The notes under the pieces were generated by a model, which saw only the letters and a program-made list of their open reading frames with translations, was not told the origin of the DNA and made no database searches. From positions 1 to 49,891 of the forward strand of contig MHHQ01000007.1 in the NCBI GenBank assembly GCA_001817065.1: 49,891 bases of DNA. Reading direction: 5' to 3'. The stretch comes from Candidatus Andersenbacteria bacterium RIFCSPHIGHO2_02_FULL_46_16. Its GTDB lineage: Bacteria > Patescibacteriota > Andersenbacteria > UBA10190. Shown here piece after piece: positions 28,509 through 37,682 of this stretch (its first letter is position 1; every line of letters begins with the position of its first letter). The position numbers and the translations under genes were made by a program.

Positions 28509-28566
28509 GTAATATCCAAATGTCAAAGTTCAAATATCAAATCAATGATAAATGTCAAACCCCAAA
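28509..28566. repeat. Dispersed TCCAAATGTCAAA-type intergenic repeat
   Basis: atatccaaatgtcaaagttcaaatatcaaatcaatgataaatgtcaaacccc. Confidence 0.65.
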
Positions 28567-28772
28567 GGAGCGCGATATATTTGCAGACACCCGACGGGGC
28601 ACTGATGGGACAAGAGTGCCTGCTAATAGATCAGGCACGAAGGTCGCAGTCGTAGGTATAATTAATCAAATAACTCCAAGGCAAAGTAAATAAACATATT
28701 TAGCAGTGTGATAAGTGCAGTTTAAAGTTTGTTTATAAGGGGGATTACTAATTGACATAAAGGCTCAGTATT

Positions 28773-29531
28773 ATGATCAGGTTAAAGTCAAGGCAGGATA
28801 TAGAGAAACTGGTCGAGGGAGGTAAAATACTGGCTGAAGTGCTGGAGGCATTAGTGGATGAGGTGAAAGTGGGAAGGACATCTCGGGAACTAGACGCTAT
28901 AGCGCGCCGTTTGATTTGGGAACAGGGGTGTGTGCCGTCATTTTTAAATTACGCGCCGGGCGGATATGCGCCCTTCCCGGCTGCTTTGTGTGTGTCGGTC
29001 AATGATGTGGTAGTACATGGTTTGCCGAGTGATGAGGTATTTCGGGAGGGTGATCTGGTTGGTCTGGATCTGGGGCTGATCTATCAGAATAAATATTTTT
29101 TAGATAGCGCGCGTTCAGTCGGGGTGGGACACATTAATAAGACCACGCAGCAATTATTGAAGGTGACGGAGCGAGCCTTGGACAGGGGTATAGAGTCGGC
29201 GCAAATAGGTCATCGAATCGGTGATATTTCACATGCGGTACAGGAATATGCAGAACGTAATGGGTTTGAGGTGGTGCGGCAATTAGTGGGGCATGGCGTG
29301 GGATTTGCCGTGCATGAGCCGCCTCAAGTACCAAATTTTGGCAAAGTGGGGACGGGCGAGATGCTTAAAGAAGGACTGGTCATCGCTATCGAACCAATGA
29401 TATCGATCGGTGATCCCGATATAGAAACGGGTGAGGATGGCTGGTCGGTGCGAGTAAAAACTGGCAACCTGACTGCGCATTTTGAGCACACGATTGCGAT
29501 AACAAGTGAGGGACCGAGGGTACTCACGTAA
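28773..29531 (+). CDS. map: Methionine aminopeptidase type I
   Basis: MIRLKSRQDIEKLVEGGKILAEVLEAL...GHGVGFAVHEPPQVPNFG. Confidence 0.97.
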   Translation: MIRLKSRQDIEKLVEGGKILAEVLEALVDEVKVGRTSRELDAIARRLIWEQGCVPSFLNYAPGGYAPFPAALCVSVNDVVVHGLPSDEVFREGDLVGLDLGLIYQNKYFLDSARSVGVGHINKTTQQLLKVTERALDRGIESAQIGHRIGDISHAVQEYAERNGFEVVRQLVGHGVGFAVHEPPQVPNFGKVGTGEMLKEGLVIAIEPMISIGDPDIETGEDGWSVRVKTGNLTAHFEHTIAITSEGPRVLT

Positions 29532-29680
29532 AAATCCAAATATCAAAACTCAAATGTCAATTCAATGACAAATAAGAAAAGAGAAATTGTATAAGTTTCA
29601 ATTTCCAATTTTCAATTAATTTTCAAAATTACAATCACCAAAAAAGAAAAATCCGAAATCCTAAATCCGAAATAGCCAAC
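29530..29680. repeat. Dispersed AAATCCAAATATCAAA / ATCCTAAATCC intergenic repeat
   Basis: Begins at the map TAA (taaaaatccaaatatcaaaactcaaatgtcaattcaatgac ... aatccgaaatcctaaatccgaaat). Confidence 0.7.
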
Positions 29681-29708
29681 AGCAGTTTTCGTAGTGTACG
29701 ATGGTGTC

Positions 29709-31574
29709 ATGTCCCTGGAAAACCCTAATTTCCTCAAGAAGAAGTACGATCTGCACCAAAGCCCGGAAGTGGAGTCAGCGGCTGATCGAACCGAGGCTAA
29801 AGCCGGCGAGAAACTCCCCCAGGACCCTAACACCCGAATCCAAAACTACTTAAACCGCTTTAAGGAAATCACCGAGCGAACTGATCCAGATAAGCGGGAG
29901 CGGGGCATTCAAGCCTTAAAAACCGTACTGCATGACAAATTCGTCATTAAAGACGAAGAAATACCTGACAGCTACTTTGAAAACCAGAAAAGATTAGCGC
30001 GTGAGCAAGGTCACGGCGACATTGAGATTACGGATGAGATGCGCGAGCAGCTCACCGAAGTCATTATCGCCGATCAAGAGAGCACATTAGACAATTGGGT
30101 AGATTACCTAGTTTCTGACGATGCCACCTATCCCGACTGGCTTAAATACTATGCCTTCCGCAGTGTGCTTAACATGGGCGACTATGACAAAGAGCAGCAC
30201 CAGTTCACCAAACGCTCCAAGGGCACAGTCAAGCCATTTCCGGACTTAAACCGCGAAGCTTTAGCCTACGTATTGGATGCCATTGAGAAAAAGCAAAAGA
30301 AAGAAGGAGTTATCTACGAAGGTGAAGATGAAGCCAAGTTCCAAAAGCTGCTGGAGAGCGAAAACTTTTCTAAACTTTACGCCTGGGCGATTGAGAAAGT
30401 AACGCCCGCCCAAGCTGACCAGCTGACAATCACCAAAGGGCAGTGGGTGAAGTATGACCAAAACTCCGACCATATGCCGCTGGTCGAATCCCTTCAGGGC
30501 CACGGTACGGGCTGGTGCACGGCGGGTGAATCTACCGCCGAAGCCCAACTCAAAGGCGGCGACTTCTACGTCTACTACTCGGAAGATCAAGACGGCATAG
30601 CCAAAGTCCCCCGAGCCGCCATCAGAATGCAAGAAGGGAGTATTGCCGAAGTGCGGGGTATTGCCTATGAGCAAAACCTTGATCCTTACATTAACGATGT
30701 AGTAAAAGACAAGCTGAAAGAATTTCCGGATGGGGCACAATACGAGAAGAAAAACCAGAACATGAAGCTTTTAACGGCTATAGACAACAAAGCCAAGCAA
30801 AACCAGCCTCTCGATAAAGAAGATCTGACGTTTCTTTACGAACTCAATCAAACGATCGAAGGCTTCGGCTACCAACGAGACCCACGTATCAATGAACTAC
30901 GTCAACAAAGAAAACCTGAAGATGATATGCCTGTTGTTTTTGACTGTGAGCCAGAACAAATCGCCCATGCTTCGCAAGAAATATCCTCAAACACCAGGGC
31001 CTATGTCGGCCAATTACAACCAGGCATTTTCGACAAGCTTCAGCAATTCAATATTGAGCATGTTTTCACTAGCTTTCCCGAAGGCAGACTGCGCAGATTC
31101 AATGTCGAGATCGGCGGTCAAACAAAGAAACAACTGGAGCAAAATCTTAAGCAAGCCAACATCAAGACCAGCAAGCCCGCTCAAAGTATGCTGGACAACA
31201 AGGATTTCACCACCCAAGCCAATCTGGAACAACTCAAGCTCGTGAGACTGACAGTTGACGACTTGGGTTTACCCAATGGATCCACCACCGACCAAATCTA
31301 CCAACGCGCCGAGGAGCTGGGTCTTGATCTTTGTCCGGCCGAAGTTGGCCCGCACTTAAGACTCCAATATCAAGATCAGCCCATGAATGAACATTTAAAC
31401 GTCGGTATTAAGTATGTTGCCGTTTCCGGTGGCGTCTTCAAGCTCGATCGCTACGGGGAAGGTTTGTGGCTCGAAAGCGCGTATTGGGCTAGTCCATCGA
31501 GTCAGTGGAATCCCGACAGCGAGTTCGTCTTCCGCCTCCGCCAGCCTTCTATTCCATCAGATGGCGGAGCTTAG
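29709..31574 (+). CDS. Large hypothetical protein (about 621 aa) with GTGWCTAGES motif
   Basis: MSLENPNFLKKKYDLHQSPEVES...; ATG at 29709 favoured over GTG at 29694; compositionally different from neighbours. Confidence 0.8.
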   Translation: MSLENPNFLKKKYDLHQSPEVESAADRTEAKAGEKLPQDPNTRIQNYLNRFKEITERTDPDKRERGIQALKTVLHDKFVIKDEEIPDSYFENQKRLAREQGHGDIEITDEMREQLTEVIIADQESTLDNWVDYLVSDDATYPDWLKYYAFRSVLNMGDYDKEQHQFTKRSKGTVKPFPDLNREALAYVLDAIEKKQKKEGVIYEGEDEAKFQKLLESENFSKLYAWAIEKVTPAQADQLTITKGQWVKYDQNSDHMPLVESLQGHGTGWCTAGESTAEAQLKGGDFYVYYSEDQDGIAKVPRAAIRMQEGSIAEVRGIAYEQNLDPYINDVVKDKLKEFPDGAQYEKKNQNMKLLTAIDNKAKQNQPLDKEDLTFLYELNQTIEGFGYQRDPRINELRQQRKPEDDMPVVFDCEPEQIAHASQEISSNTRAYVGQLQPGIFDKLQQFNIEHVFTSFPEGRLRRFNVEIGGQTKKQLEQNLKQANIKTSKPAQSMLDNKDFTTQANLEQLKLVRLTVDDLGLPNGSTTDQIYQRAEELGLDLCPAEVGPHLRLQYQDQPMNEHLNVGIKYVAVSGGVFKLDRYGEGLWLESAYWASPSSQWNPDSEFVFRLRQPSIPSDGGA

Positions 31575-31604
31575 ACCGGCAGGCCCAGTCTTCGCCAAAG
31601 GCTT

Positions 31605-31633
31605 CCACCTTCGCTAAAGCTTTGGTGGACAAG
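31605..31633. repeat. CCACCTTCGCTAAAGCTTTGGTGGACAAG dispersed repeat
   Basis: 26/29 identity with 44536-44564; self-complementary CCACC...GGTGG. Confidence 0.75.
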
Positions 31634-31651
31634 TCGGCGGGCGAAGCGGGG

Positions 31652-31717
31652 TTATTATTTCGCTCAGAATTCATGGACCGCCCAAAGGCGGTCTCATTCA
31701 TTCTGGCGAAATAATAA
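31652..31717. repeat. 66-bp near-palindromic hairpin
   Basis: TTATTATTTCGC ... GACCGCC-caaa-GGCGGTC ... GCGAAATAATAA, arms matching with small indels. Confidence 0.8.
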
Positions 31718-31721
31718 AAAA

Positions 31722-31745
31722 ACACCACGAGGTGAGTCGTGGTGT
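31722..31745 (-). terminator. Rho-independent terminator for the minus-strand gene 31779-32591
   Basis: Stem ACACCACGA-ggtgag-TCGTGGTGT; on minus strand followed by TTTTTT. Confidence 0.85.
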
Positions 31746-31778
31746 GAGTGTACGTTAGGGGCGAATATCATGTTTCAG

Positions 31779-32591
31779 TTAAGAAAGAGCTGCAGTGGGG
31801 GCGTCGAGATTCTGAATGCCTTGATGGCCGAATAGGTCACGACGCAGACTTTGCACCTGTTGTTTCATACGGGCGAGGGCCATGTCTGGTGCCTGGTCGT
31901 GAAGTGCCAGAGACAGAATATCTTGATTCTGTTGCCCGAGTACCCATAATACGTGCTGGGCTTGGTCTACGTCATGGATATTGATTGCAGAATCAAACCG
32001 ACTAAGTAACTTTTTCAGCTCTTCAGCTTGATGTAAGCGTTCCACACATTGCTGCTGTCGTAACTTTTTGGCGGCTGCCTCAAGTTCCTGACGGCGCTTA
32101 GCCTCTTGTTGTCGCTGCAGTTGTTGACGTTCTTCGATAGCTGCGACAATTAATATGCTTCGACTGAGCGACTCGATGTCAGTCTTGAGGGTAGTCAACA
32201 CAGCTTGACGATGACGCAGCAGGGGGGACAGATGCCGATCTTGTTCTAGCTTATCCACCGATGCTTTGGCGCGGGCGGTTTGTGTATTGACCTGCGAAGC
32301 CAGATCATTTGCGTTGATATTGATCGGCGGCTTGGTAACAAGGTTGTTGGCTTGGGTCAGATAGTACCTGGCGCCAGCGATATGACGATCGATGGTCTCG
32401 AGGTTAAGCTCGCTGATGGCCCGGTTTATAAGGCTGATGAGCTGGTAGAGGCTATTGCGAAGAGAGACGTCTTCATAACGCTCTCTTCTCTGAGTGATGA
32501 GTTCCCGTCTGGTGTAGATAAGTCGTCCCATGTCCTTCGAAGCGACCACACCCTCTGCCATGTCTTGGTACATGCCAAGTGCTTGTGCCAT
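31779..32591 (-). CDS. Hypothetical coiled-coil protein
   Basis: MAQALGMYQDMAEGVVASKDMGRL...; start at 32591 preceded by AGGAG; long heptad-like Q/E/R-rich segment. Confidence 0.8.
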   Translation of the reverse strand: MAQALGMYQDMAEGVVASKDMGRLIYTRRELITQRRERYEDVSLRNSLYQLISLINRAISELNLETIDRHIAGARYYLTQANNLVTKPPININANDLASQVNTQTARAKASVDKLEQDRHLSPLLRHRQAVLTTLKTDIESLSRSILIVAAIEERQQLQRQQEAKRRQELEAAAKKLRQQQCVERLHQAEELKKLLSRFDSAINIHDVDQAQHVLWVLGQQNQDILSLALHDQAPDMALARMKQQVQSLRRDLFGHQGIQNLDAPTAALS

Positions 32592-32676
32592 GATATTTCT
32601 CCTAACATAATTGAAAGAACGGGCCGGTATCGGTTCACATTTCAGAGTACATTTTATTAATGCTCTGAAAAGTGAA

Positions 32677-32700
32677 GGGGAAGACAAGATTGGCTTCCCC
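32677..32700 (-). terminator. Hairpin between two minus-strand genes (terminator/attenuator-like)
   Basis: GGGGAAG...CTTCCCC followed on minus strand by TTCACTTTTC. Confidence 0.5.
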
Positions 32701-32726
32701 TGGGGTGAAAATTGTCCCTTTATTGA

Positions 32727-32948
32727 TTATTGGCCTAGTGAACGGGTGGCGGTGGCAAATAAAGCCATAGTGCTGCCAGCAATAATTGCCCACGCCAGAT
32801 CTTGAATGAAGTTATTGAAGCTTGGTTTATGAAACCAGGCCATAATTTGGCTAGCTAGCAGGACGCCCAATGAGAGCATCGCGGCAAAGCCGTAGCAAAC
32901 TACGAGACAATAAAGGGCTTGGTCCATCAGACGCTGAGTGGCTTCCAT
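32727..32948 (-). CDS. Small two-TM hypothetical membrane protein
   Basis: 73 aa, LYCLVVCYGFAAMLSLGVLLASQIMAWF and AWAIIAGSTMALFATA; AGGAG upstream. Confidence 0.7.
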   Translation of the reverse strand: MEATQRLMDQALYCLVVCYGFAAMLSLGVLLASQIMAWFHKPSFNNFIQDLAWAIIAGSTMALFATATRSLGQ

Positions 32949-33008
32949 GCGAAATCTCCTAAAAAGAACTTCCTGATTGAAACAAGGGACTGATTTACAG
33001 TGAGATTT

Positions 33009-33037
33009 ACCTTAGCAGATATTAGTGTATGTGTCAA
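33009..33037 (-). promoter_or_regulatory. Sigma70 promoter for 32727-32948
   Basis: Minus strand TTGACA (complement 33032-33037) - 17 nt - TAAGGT (complement 33009-33014). Confidence 0.6.
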
Positions 33038-33113
33038 GATAGGCAAAAGATGCATATATTTAGCTATATAAAGCTAATTAGAAATTTATCAGCGTTTAAG
33101 ATATAGTAGGAAG

Positions 33114-33524
33114 ATGGTTATACTTGGCTTAGATTACGGGGATAGATACGTTGGGGTAGCACTGACTGACCCAGACGGTGAATTTACTTATCGGTTTGGT
33201 ACGATTGATCAAAAAAGGGACGATGTATTGGAAGAGGTGCAAATATTGATTGAAGAAGAATCCGTGAAAAAGATTGTGGTAGGGATGCCGCAAGGATTAA
33301 GGGCTAATGAAACAGAGCAAACACAAAAAACCAGGGCGTTTGTGGAAAGATTAAGAGAAGAGTTTGGTGACACGATCGAACTAGCAGAACAAACGGAAAT
33401 ATTTAGTAGTGCAGAAGCCCGAAGAATCATTGAAGAAGAAGGCGGTCGCAAGGAGGAGGAGCATGCGGAAGCAGCGCGGTTGGTGTTGGAATCGTACATA
33501 AAAAAAGAAATTATCAAGAAGTAA
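33114..33524 (+). CDS. ruvX: Holliday junction resolvase RuvX/YqgF family
   Basis: MVILGLDYGDRYVGVALTDPDGEFTYRFGTI..., KIVVGMPQGL. Confidence 0.9.
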   Translation: MVILGLDYGDRYVGVALTDPDGEFTYRFGTIDQKRDDVLEEVQILIEEESVKKIVVGMPQGLRANETEQTQKTRAFVERLREEFGDTIELAEQTEIFSSAEARRIIEEEGGRKEEEHAEAARLVLESYIKKEIIKK

Positions 33525-33582
33525 TAAAGGATGGGGGTAATGCTGATACGGGGTCGGTTGATTTGGGAGTTAAAATGTATAT

Positions 33583-34290
33583 ATGCAAAAAATGATACCC
33601 ACTCATGTAGCGATCATTCCGGATGGGAATAGGCGATGGGCCAAAGCGCGAGGAAAGCGAGCTTGTTTTGGGCACAGCCGCGGAGTGGCTGCGTTTGAGA
33701 AAATTGCGTTGTATTCCTTTGATCAGGGGGTGCGATGTTTATCGATTTGGGGGATGTCATTGGATAATATGCAGCGGAGAAGCGTGACGGAAGTGATGGG
33801 GCTGATGAAGATATTCAAAAAGGAGTTTACGAGGTTAGCCGGGTCAGAAGAGATTCATCAACGAGAAGTGCAAATCAACGTACTGGGCGAGTGGAAGAGA
33901 TATTTCCCGCGGGATGTTCGTGAAGCAATTAATAAAGCGAGGAAAGCAACAAGAATGTACCAGAAGGGAAAATTGAATTTTTTGCTGGTTTATAATGGCA
34001 CAGATGAAATGATTCGGGCGATCCAGGCAATTGCTGATGCCGGAAAGGCTCAGGGTGTGAACGTCACGGCCAATATTATTAAACAAAATCTGCTCACCTA
34101 TGATTTATCGCCAGTCGACTTAGTAATTCGAACGGGCGGAGAGCCTCATTTATCTAATGGTTTTATGATGTGGGATACAGCGGATGCGGAATTGTATTTT
34201 ACGGATAAATACTGGCCAGCGTTTGAAAATGAAGATTATCGGCGGGCATTGAATGATTATGCTGGCCGACGGCGCAGACGCGGTAAGTAA
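33583..34290 (+). CDS. uppS: Isoprenyl (undecaprenyl) diphosphate synthase
   Basis: HVAIIPDGNRRWAKARGKRACFGHSRG, LVIRTGGEPHLSNGFMMWDTADAELYFTDKYWP. Confidence 0.95.
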   Translation: MQKMIPTHVAIIPDGNRRWAKARGKRACFGHSRGVAAFEKIALYSFDQGVRCLSIWGMSLDNMQRRSVTEVMGLMKIFKKEFTRLAGSEEIHQREVQINVLGEWKRYFPRDVREAINKARKATRMYQKGKLNFLLVYNGTDEMIRAIQAIADAGKAQGVNVTANIIKQNLLTYDLSPVDLVIRTGGEPHLSNGFMMWDTADAELYFTDKYWPAFENEDYRRALNDYAGRRRRRGK

Positions 34291-34406
34291 TTTTGGGAGT
34301 GGGTTGAGGTCCGGTTTTAGTTTACAAGTGGTCCATTATTATCCTGGAATGAGGCTTAATGAGACTGTCCTTAGGCGGTAGAAAGTAAATAGTTTATAAT
34401 AAGGCT

Positions 34407-35147
34407 ATGGCAGTATATTTGTCGGTTGTGATACCGGCTTACAACGAAGATAAGAGGTTACTGGCTACCCTTAAAGCGGTAATAAAATATTTACAAGCCC
34501 AACCTTATAGCTGGGAAGTGGCGATTGTGGATGACGGTTCAAAGGATAAAACGGCCGACTTGGTAAGAGCGGCCGTGGTGCATGAGTCTAGGGTGCGACT
34601 ATTGCAGTACGGGGAGAATCGAGGTAAGGGCTACGCGGTGCGGTATGGCATGACACACGTGTCTGGCGAGGTCAGGCTTTTTATGGATGCAGACAATTCA
34701 ACAACCATAGACCATTTTGATCTATTCAAGCCATATTTAATTATGGGATTTGATGTAGTAATTGGTTCGAGGGATGTAGCTGGAGCAGATATTGTGGTTC
34801 ATCAGGCATGGTGGAAAGAGAAGCTAGGGGATCTCGGAAATTTATGGATCAGGTTTTGGGCGGTAAAGGGGATAAAGGACACACAGGCAGGTTTTAAGAT
34901 ATTTACTAGACAGGCTAGTGAAGCGGTCTTCCCGTATCTAACGATAGATCGGTGGGGCTTCGACGTGGAGGCATTGGCAGTCGCCCGACAGAAAGGATTT
35001 AAGGTGGCGGAAAGGCCGATACGATGGGTTAACGATGTAAACAGTAAAGTTTCAACCCGGGCTTATCTGGATGTGCTGAAAGAAGTAGTCCAGGTGAGGA
35101 TGAATATATGGCGAGGCATTTACGGAAGGGATAAAGCGCAGAGTTAA
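34407..35147 (+). CDS. Family 2 glycosyltransferase (dolichyl-phosphate glucosyltransferase-like)
   Basis: LSVVIPAYNEDKRLLATLKAV, IVDDGSKDKTADLV, DADNSTTIDH. Confidence 0.92.
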   Translation: MAVYLSVVIPAYNEDKRLLATLKAVIKYLQAQPYSWEVAIVDDGSKDKTADLVRAAVVHESRVRLLQYGENRGKGYAVRYGMTHVSGEVRLFMDADNSTTIDHFDLFKPYLIMGFDVVIGSRDVAGADIVVHQAWWKEKLGDLGNLWIRFWAVKGIKDTQAGFKIFTRQASEAVFPYLTIDRWGFDVEALAVARQKGFKVAERPIRWVNDVNSKVSTRAYLDVLKEVVQVRMNIWRGIYGRDKAQS

Positions 35148-35243
35148 AAGTGTCCAGCAGAAGATCATAACTGAATGAAAGTTGGTGCGAAGGAATAGGT
35201 GATCGCAATAATTGGCAGATAGTGGCAGCAGTATTATGTCAGG

Positions 35244-36362
35244 GTGATGTATCGTTTAGTAAATAACAAAATCATGAGTAGACGAGAGAATAAAAAAATA
35301 CAAAAGACAGCAACGGGCGGGCATAAAATGGTGGGAGAAATGCGTCAGGATTTGGTGACGGGGAAGTGGGTGGTGGTAGCGACCGAAAGATCGCAGAAAC
35401 CGAGCGATTTCATGATGGGACGGAAAAGGCTGCAGCGGATGGCTAAATATAAAGATAAGTGTCCCTTTTGCCAGCTGGATAAATATCCGCAGAAGCCGGA
35501 TATCGTGCGTTTGCCTGATGATAATGAGGAATGGGAAGTGCACATTTTTGGCAACAAATACCCGGCGTTTAATCCGTGTGATGAATTCAGGAGTTGGCAG
35601 CTAGGTCCTTATCGGGCGATTGAGTCGGTGGGCTATCATGAAATATTAGCCACGCGAGGGCATGATGAGGCAGATGCTTATTTAACGCAGCGACAGATGG
35701 CTTTGCAGATCGAGGCTTTGGAGCTGCGCTACAGACAGCTCCGCGAAAAACCGTCAGTGAGTTATATACAGATTATTAAGAATAGCGGGGAAGAAGCGGG
35801 AGCTTCTTTGGAGCATCCACATAATCAGATATTTACCGTGCCGGTAATTCCCAGTGATGTGCTTGATATTTTAGTGGGAGCGGAAAAATATCGGCAACAG
35901 CATAGCGAGAATGTTTTTCAGACAATAATTGACTGGGAGCGGCGAGAAGGTGCCCGAGTAATCGATGAGAATGATGATTTTGTCTTATTTTGTCCGTATG
36001 CGTCTCGGGTTGCCTATGAGATGTGGATTGTGCCAAAAAAGCATGATCCCTATTTTGAGAATATGGCGCCCAAAGAGCGTGATAACCTGGCAGAGATATT
36101 GAGAGGTGCCTTAGCTCGGTTGTATGTGAGTTTGAATGATCCGCCGTACAACTATTACATTTTATCGGCGCCATGCGATGATACGGGGTTTGTCTCAGAT
36201 CGGAAAATTTATAAGAATTTCCGGTGGCATATCCAAATACTGCCGCGTTTAAGCAAGTGGGGAGGTTTTGAAATGGGGACTGGCCTGGAAATAACGAGTG
36301 TACTACCCGAGGAAGCGGCCGTGTATCTGCGAGGTCAAAACATTGATCAACTGTTAGTTTAA
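35244..36362 (+). CDS. galT: Galactose-1-phosphate uridylyltransferase
   Basis: MRQDLVTGKWVVVATERSQKPSDF, CPFCQLD, SLEHPHNQIFTVP, HIQILPRLSKWGGFEMGTG. True start may be the internal MVGEMRQDL. Confidence 0.85.
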   Translation: MMYRLVNNKIMSRRENKKIQKTATGGHKMVGEMRQDLVTGKWVVVATERSQKPSDFMMGRKRLQRMAKYKDKCPFCQLDKYPQKPDIVRLPDDNEEWEVHIFGNKYPAFNPCDEFRSWQLGPYRAIESVGYHEILATRGHDEADAYLTQRQMALQIEALELRYRQLREKPSVSYIQIIKNSGEEAGASLEHPHNQIFTVPVIPSDVLDILVGAEKYRQQHSENVFQTIIDWERREGARVIDENDDFVLFCPYASRVAYEMWIVPKKHDPYFENMAPKERDNLAEILRGALARLYVSLNDPPYNYYILSAPCDDTGFVSDRKIYKNFRWHIQILPRLSKWGGFEMGTGLEITSVLPEEAAVYLRGQNIDQLLV

Positions 36363-36874
36363 TGATGAAAACATTAATTGACATCTTTCAGAGCTTACCA
36401 TCGCCTCTAGCGACTTTTTTAATTGCGATGCTGCCTGTGGGTGAACTGCGCGGGGCAATACCAGTAGCAATCCTGGTATATAAAATACCGTGGCCATTAG
36501 CTATGGTGATCGCGATTGCAGGCAACATGTTGCCGGTATATTTCTTGCTGCTGTTTTTCGAGGCGGTAACAAATTGGTTGATGCAAAGATTCCATTGGGC
36601 TAAACGGCTATTCGACTGGCTGTTTGAACGGACTAGGCGAAAATTAAATAAGCAAGTAAAAAAATATGGTTATTGGGCATTAGCAATATTTGTGGCAATT
36701 CCACTGCCGGCGACCGGTGCCTGGACGGGAGCGATGGCAGCGTTTGTGTTTGGTTTGCCGGAAAAAAAGTCTTTCCTGGCCATACTGCTTGGAGTTTGTC
36801 TGGCGGCTATTATTGTGACGCTCGTGACGATTGGTGGCAACGCTGCAGTGATGAAGTTATTTTTGATAAAGTAA
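36362..36874 (+). CDS. Small multidrug export-like (COG2426) membrane protein
   Basis: AMLPVGELRGAIPVAI, FVAIPLPATGAWTGAMAAFVFGL motifs. Confidence 0.8.
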   Translation: MMKTLIDIFQSLPSPLATFLIAMLPVGELRGAIPVAILVYKIPWPLAMVIAIAGNMLPVYFLLLFFEAVTNWLMQRFHWAKRLFDWLFERTRRKLNKQVKKYGYWALAIFVAIPLPATGAWTGAMAAFVFGLPEKKSFLAILLGVCLAAIIVTLVTIGGNAAVMKLFLIK

Positions 36875-36878
36875 AGAT

Positions 36879-37673
36879 ATGCTCGGTAATAAAAAAAATG
36901 GATTAGTAGTGGCTAATTGGAAGATGGAGCTTTCCCACAAAGGGGAAGTTGAGGCTGCGAAAGCGATAAAAAATTTAAGTAAAGGCCACAACTGGGGAAA
37001 CACAAAGTTGGTAGTTTGTCCGTCCTATCCCTCCTTGATGGCAGTTGCGCAAGAATTGGCTAAAGTAGATGAAGTCGAAATAGGCGCTCAAAATGTGCAT
37101 TCGGAAGATAAAGGTGCGTGGACTGGAGAAGTGTCCATTAACCAAATCGCACCGTTTGTGCAGTGGTGTATTGTTGGCCATTCGGAACAACGCAAGTTAA
37201 CGGGTTTGAATGATGAGCAGGTGGCCCAGACAGCAGTCAGATTGATTCAGTATGGGATTACACCAATCGTGTGTCTAGGTGAGACCGCAGAACAGAGGGC
37301 ACAGGACAAAACGATTGAAATAGTAACCGGACAAATGAAGCAGCTGTTAGCCTTTATGACGAGAATGCTGATGGCAAAAGTAGTAGTTACCTATGAGCCG
37401 GTTTGGGCGATCAGTGCGAATAATCCGATGGACCTGCCGGATCCGGCAGATATGGCGGGTACGATGTTGCTTTTGAGAAAAATAGTATCCGCGGAATTCG
37501 GCAATGAAGCAGCCGAGCGAATGAGGGTTTTGTATGGAGGCAGTGTTAAGGAGAGTAATGTAGCGGAGTACGTTAAGGAGCCAGGGGTGAATGGTGTGTT
37601 GGTGGGAAGTGCTTCAACACAGCCGAGGCAATTAATAGAGATAGTAAATTTAGTGGATGGTTTAATCGAGTGA
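36879..37673 (+). CDS. tpiA: Triosephosphate isomerase
   Basis: VVANWKMELS, IVGHSEQRK, TYEPVWAI, LYGGSVKESN. Confidence 0.97.
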   Translation: MLGNKKNGLVVANWKMELSHKGEVEAAKAIKNLSKGHNWGNTKLVVCPSYPSLMAVAQELAKVDEVEIGAQNVHSEDKGAWTGEVSINQIAPFVQWCIVGHSEQRKLTGLNDEQVAQTAVRLIQYGITPIVCLGETAEQRAQDKTIEIVTGQMKQLLAFMTRMLMAKVVVTYEPVWAISANNPMDLPDPADMAGTMLLLRKIVSAEFGNEAAERMRVLYGGSVKESNVAEYVKEPGVNGVLVGSASTQPRQLIEIVNLVDGLIE

Positions 37674-37682
37674 AAGAAGTAT

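Noticed and set aside
16687-32610. Shared 13-mer TTCTTTCAATTAT / ATAATTGAAAGAA upstream of two orphan genes as a regulatory site
   Set aside because: Opposite relative orientation and low complexity; probably chance in AT-rich DNA.
33583-35147. uppS plus GT2 as part of the peptide operon's pathway
   Set aside because: 25 kb away, separate transcription context and normal housekeeping/cell-envelope genes; no evidence of linkage.
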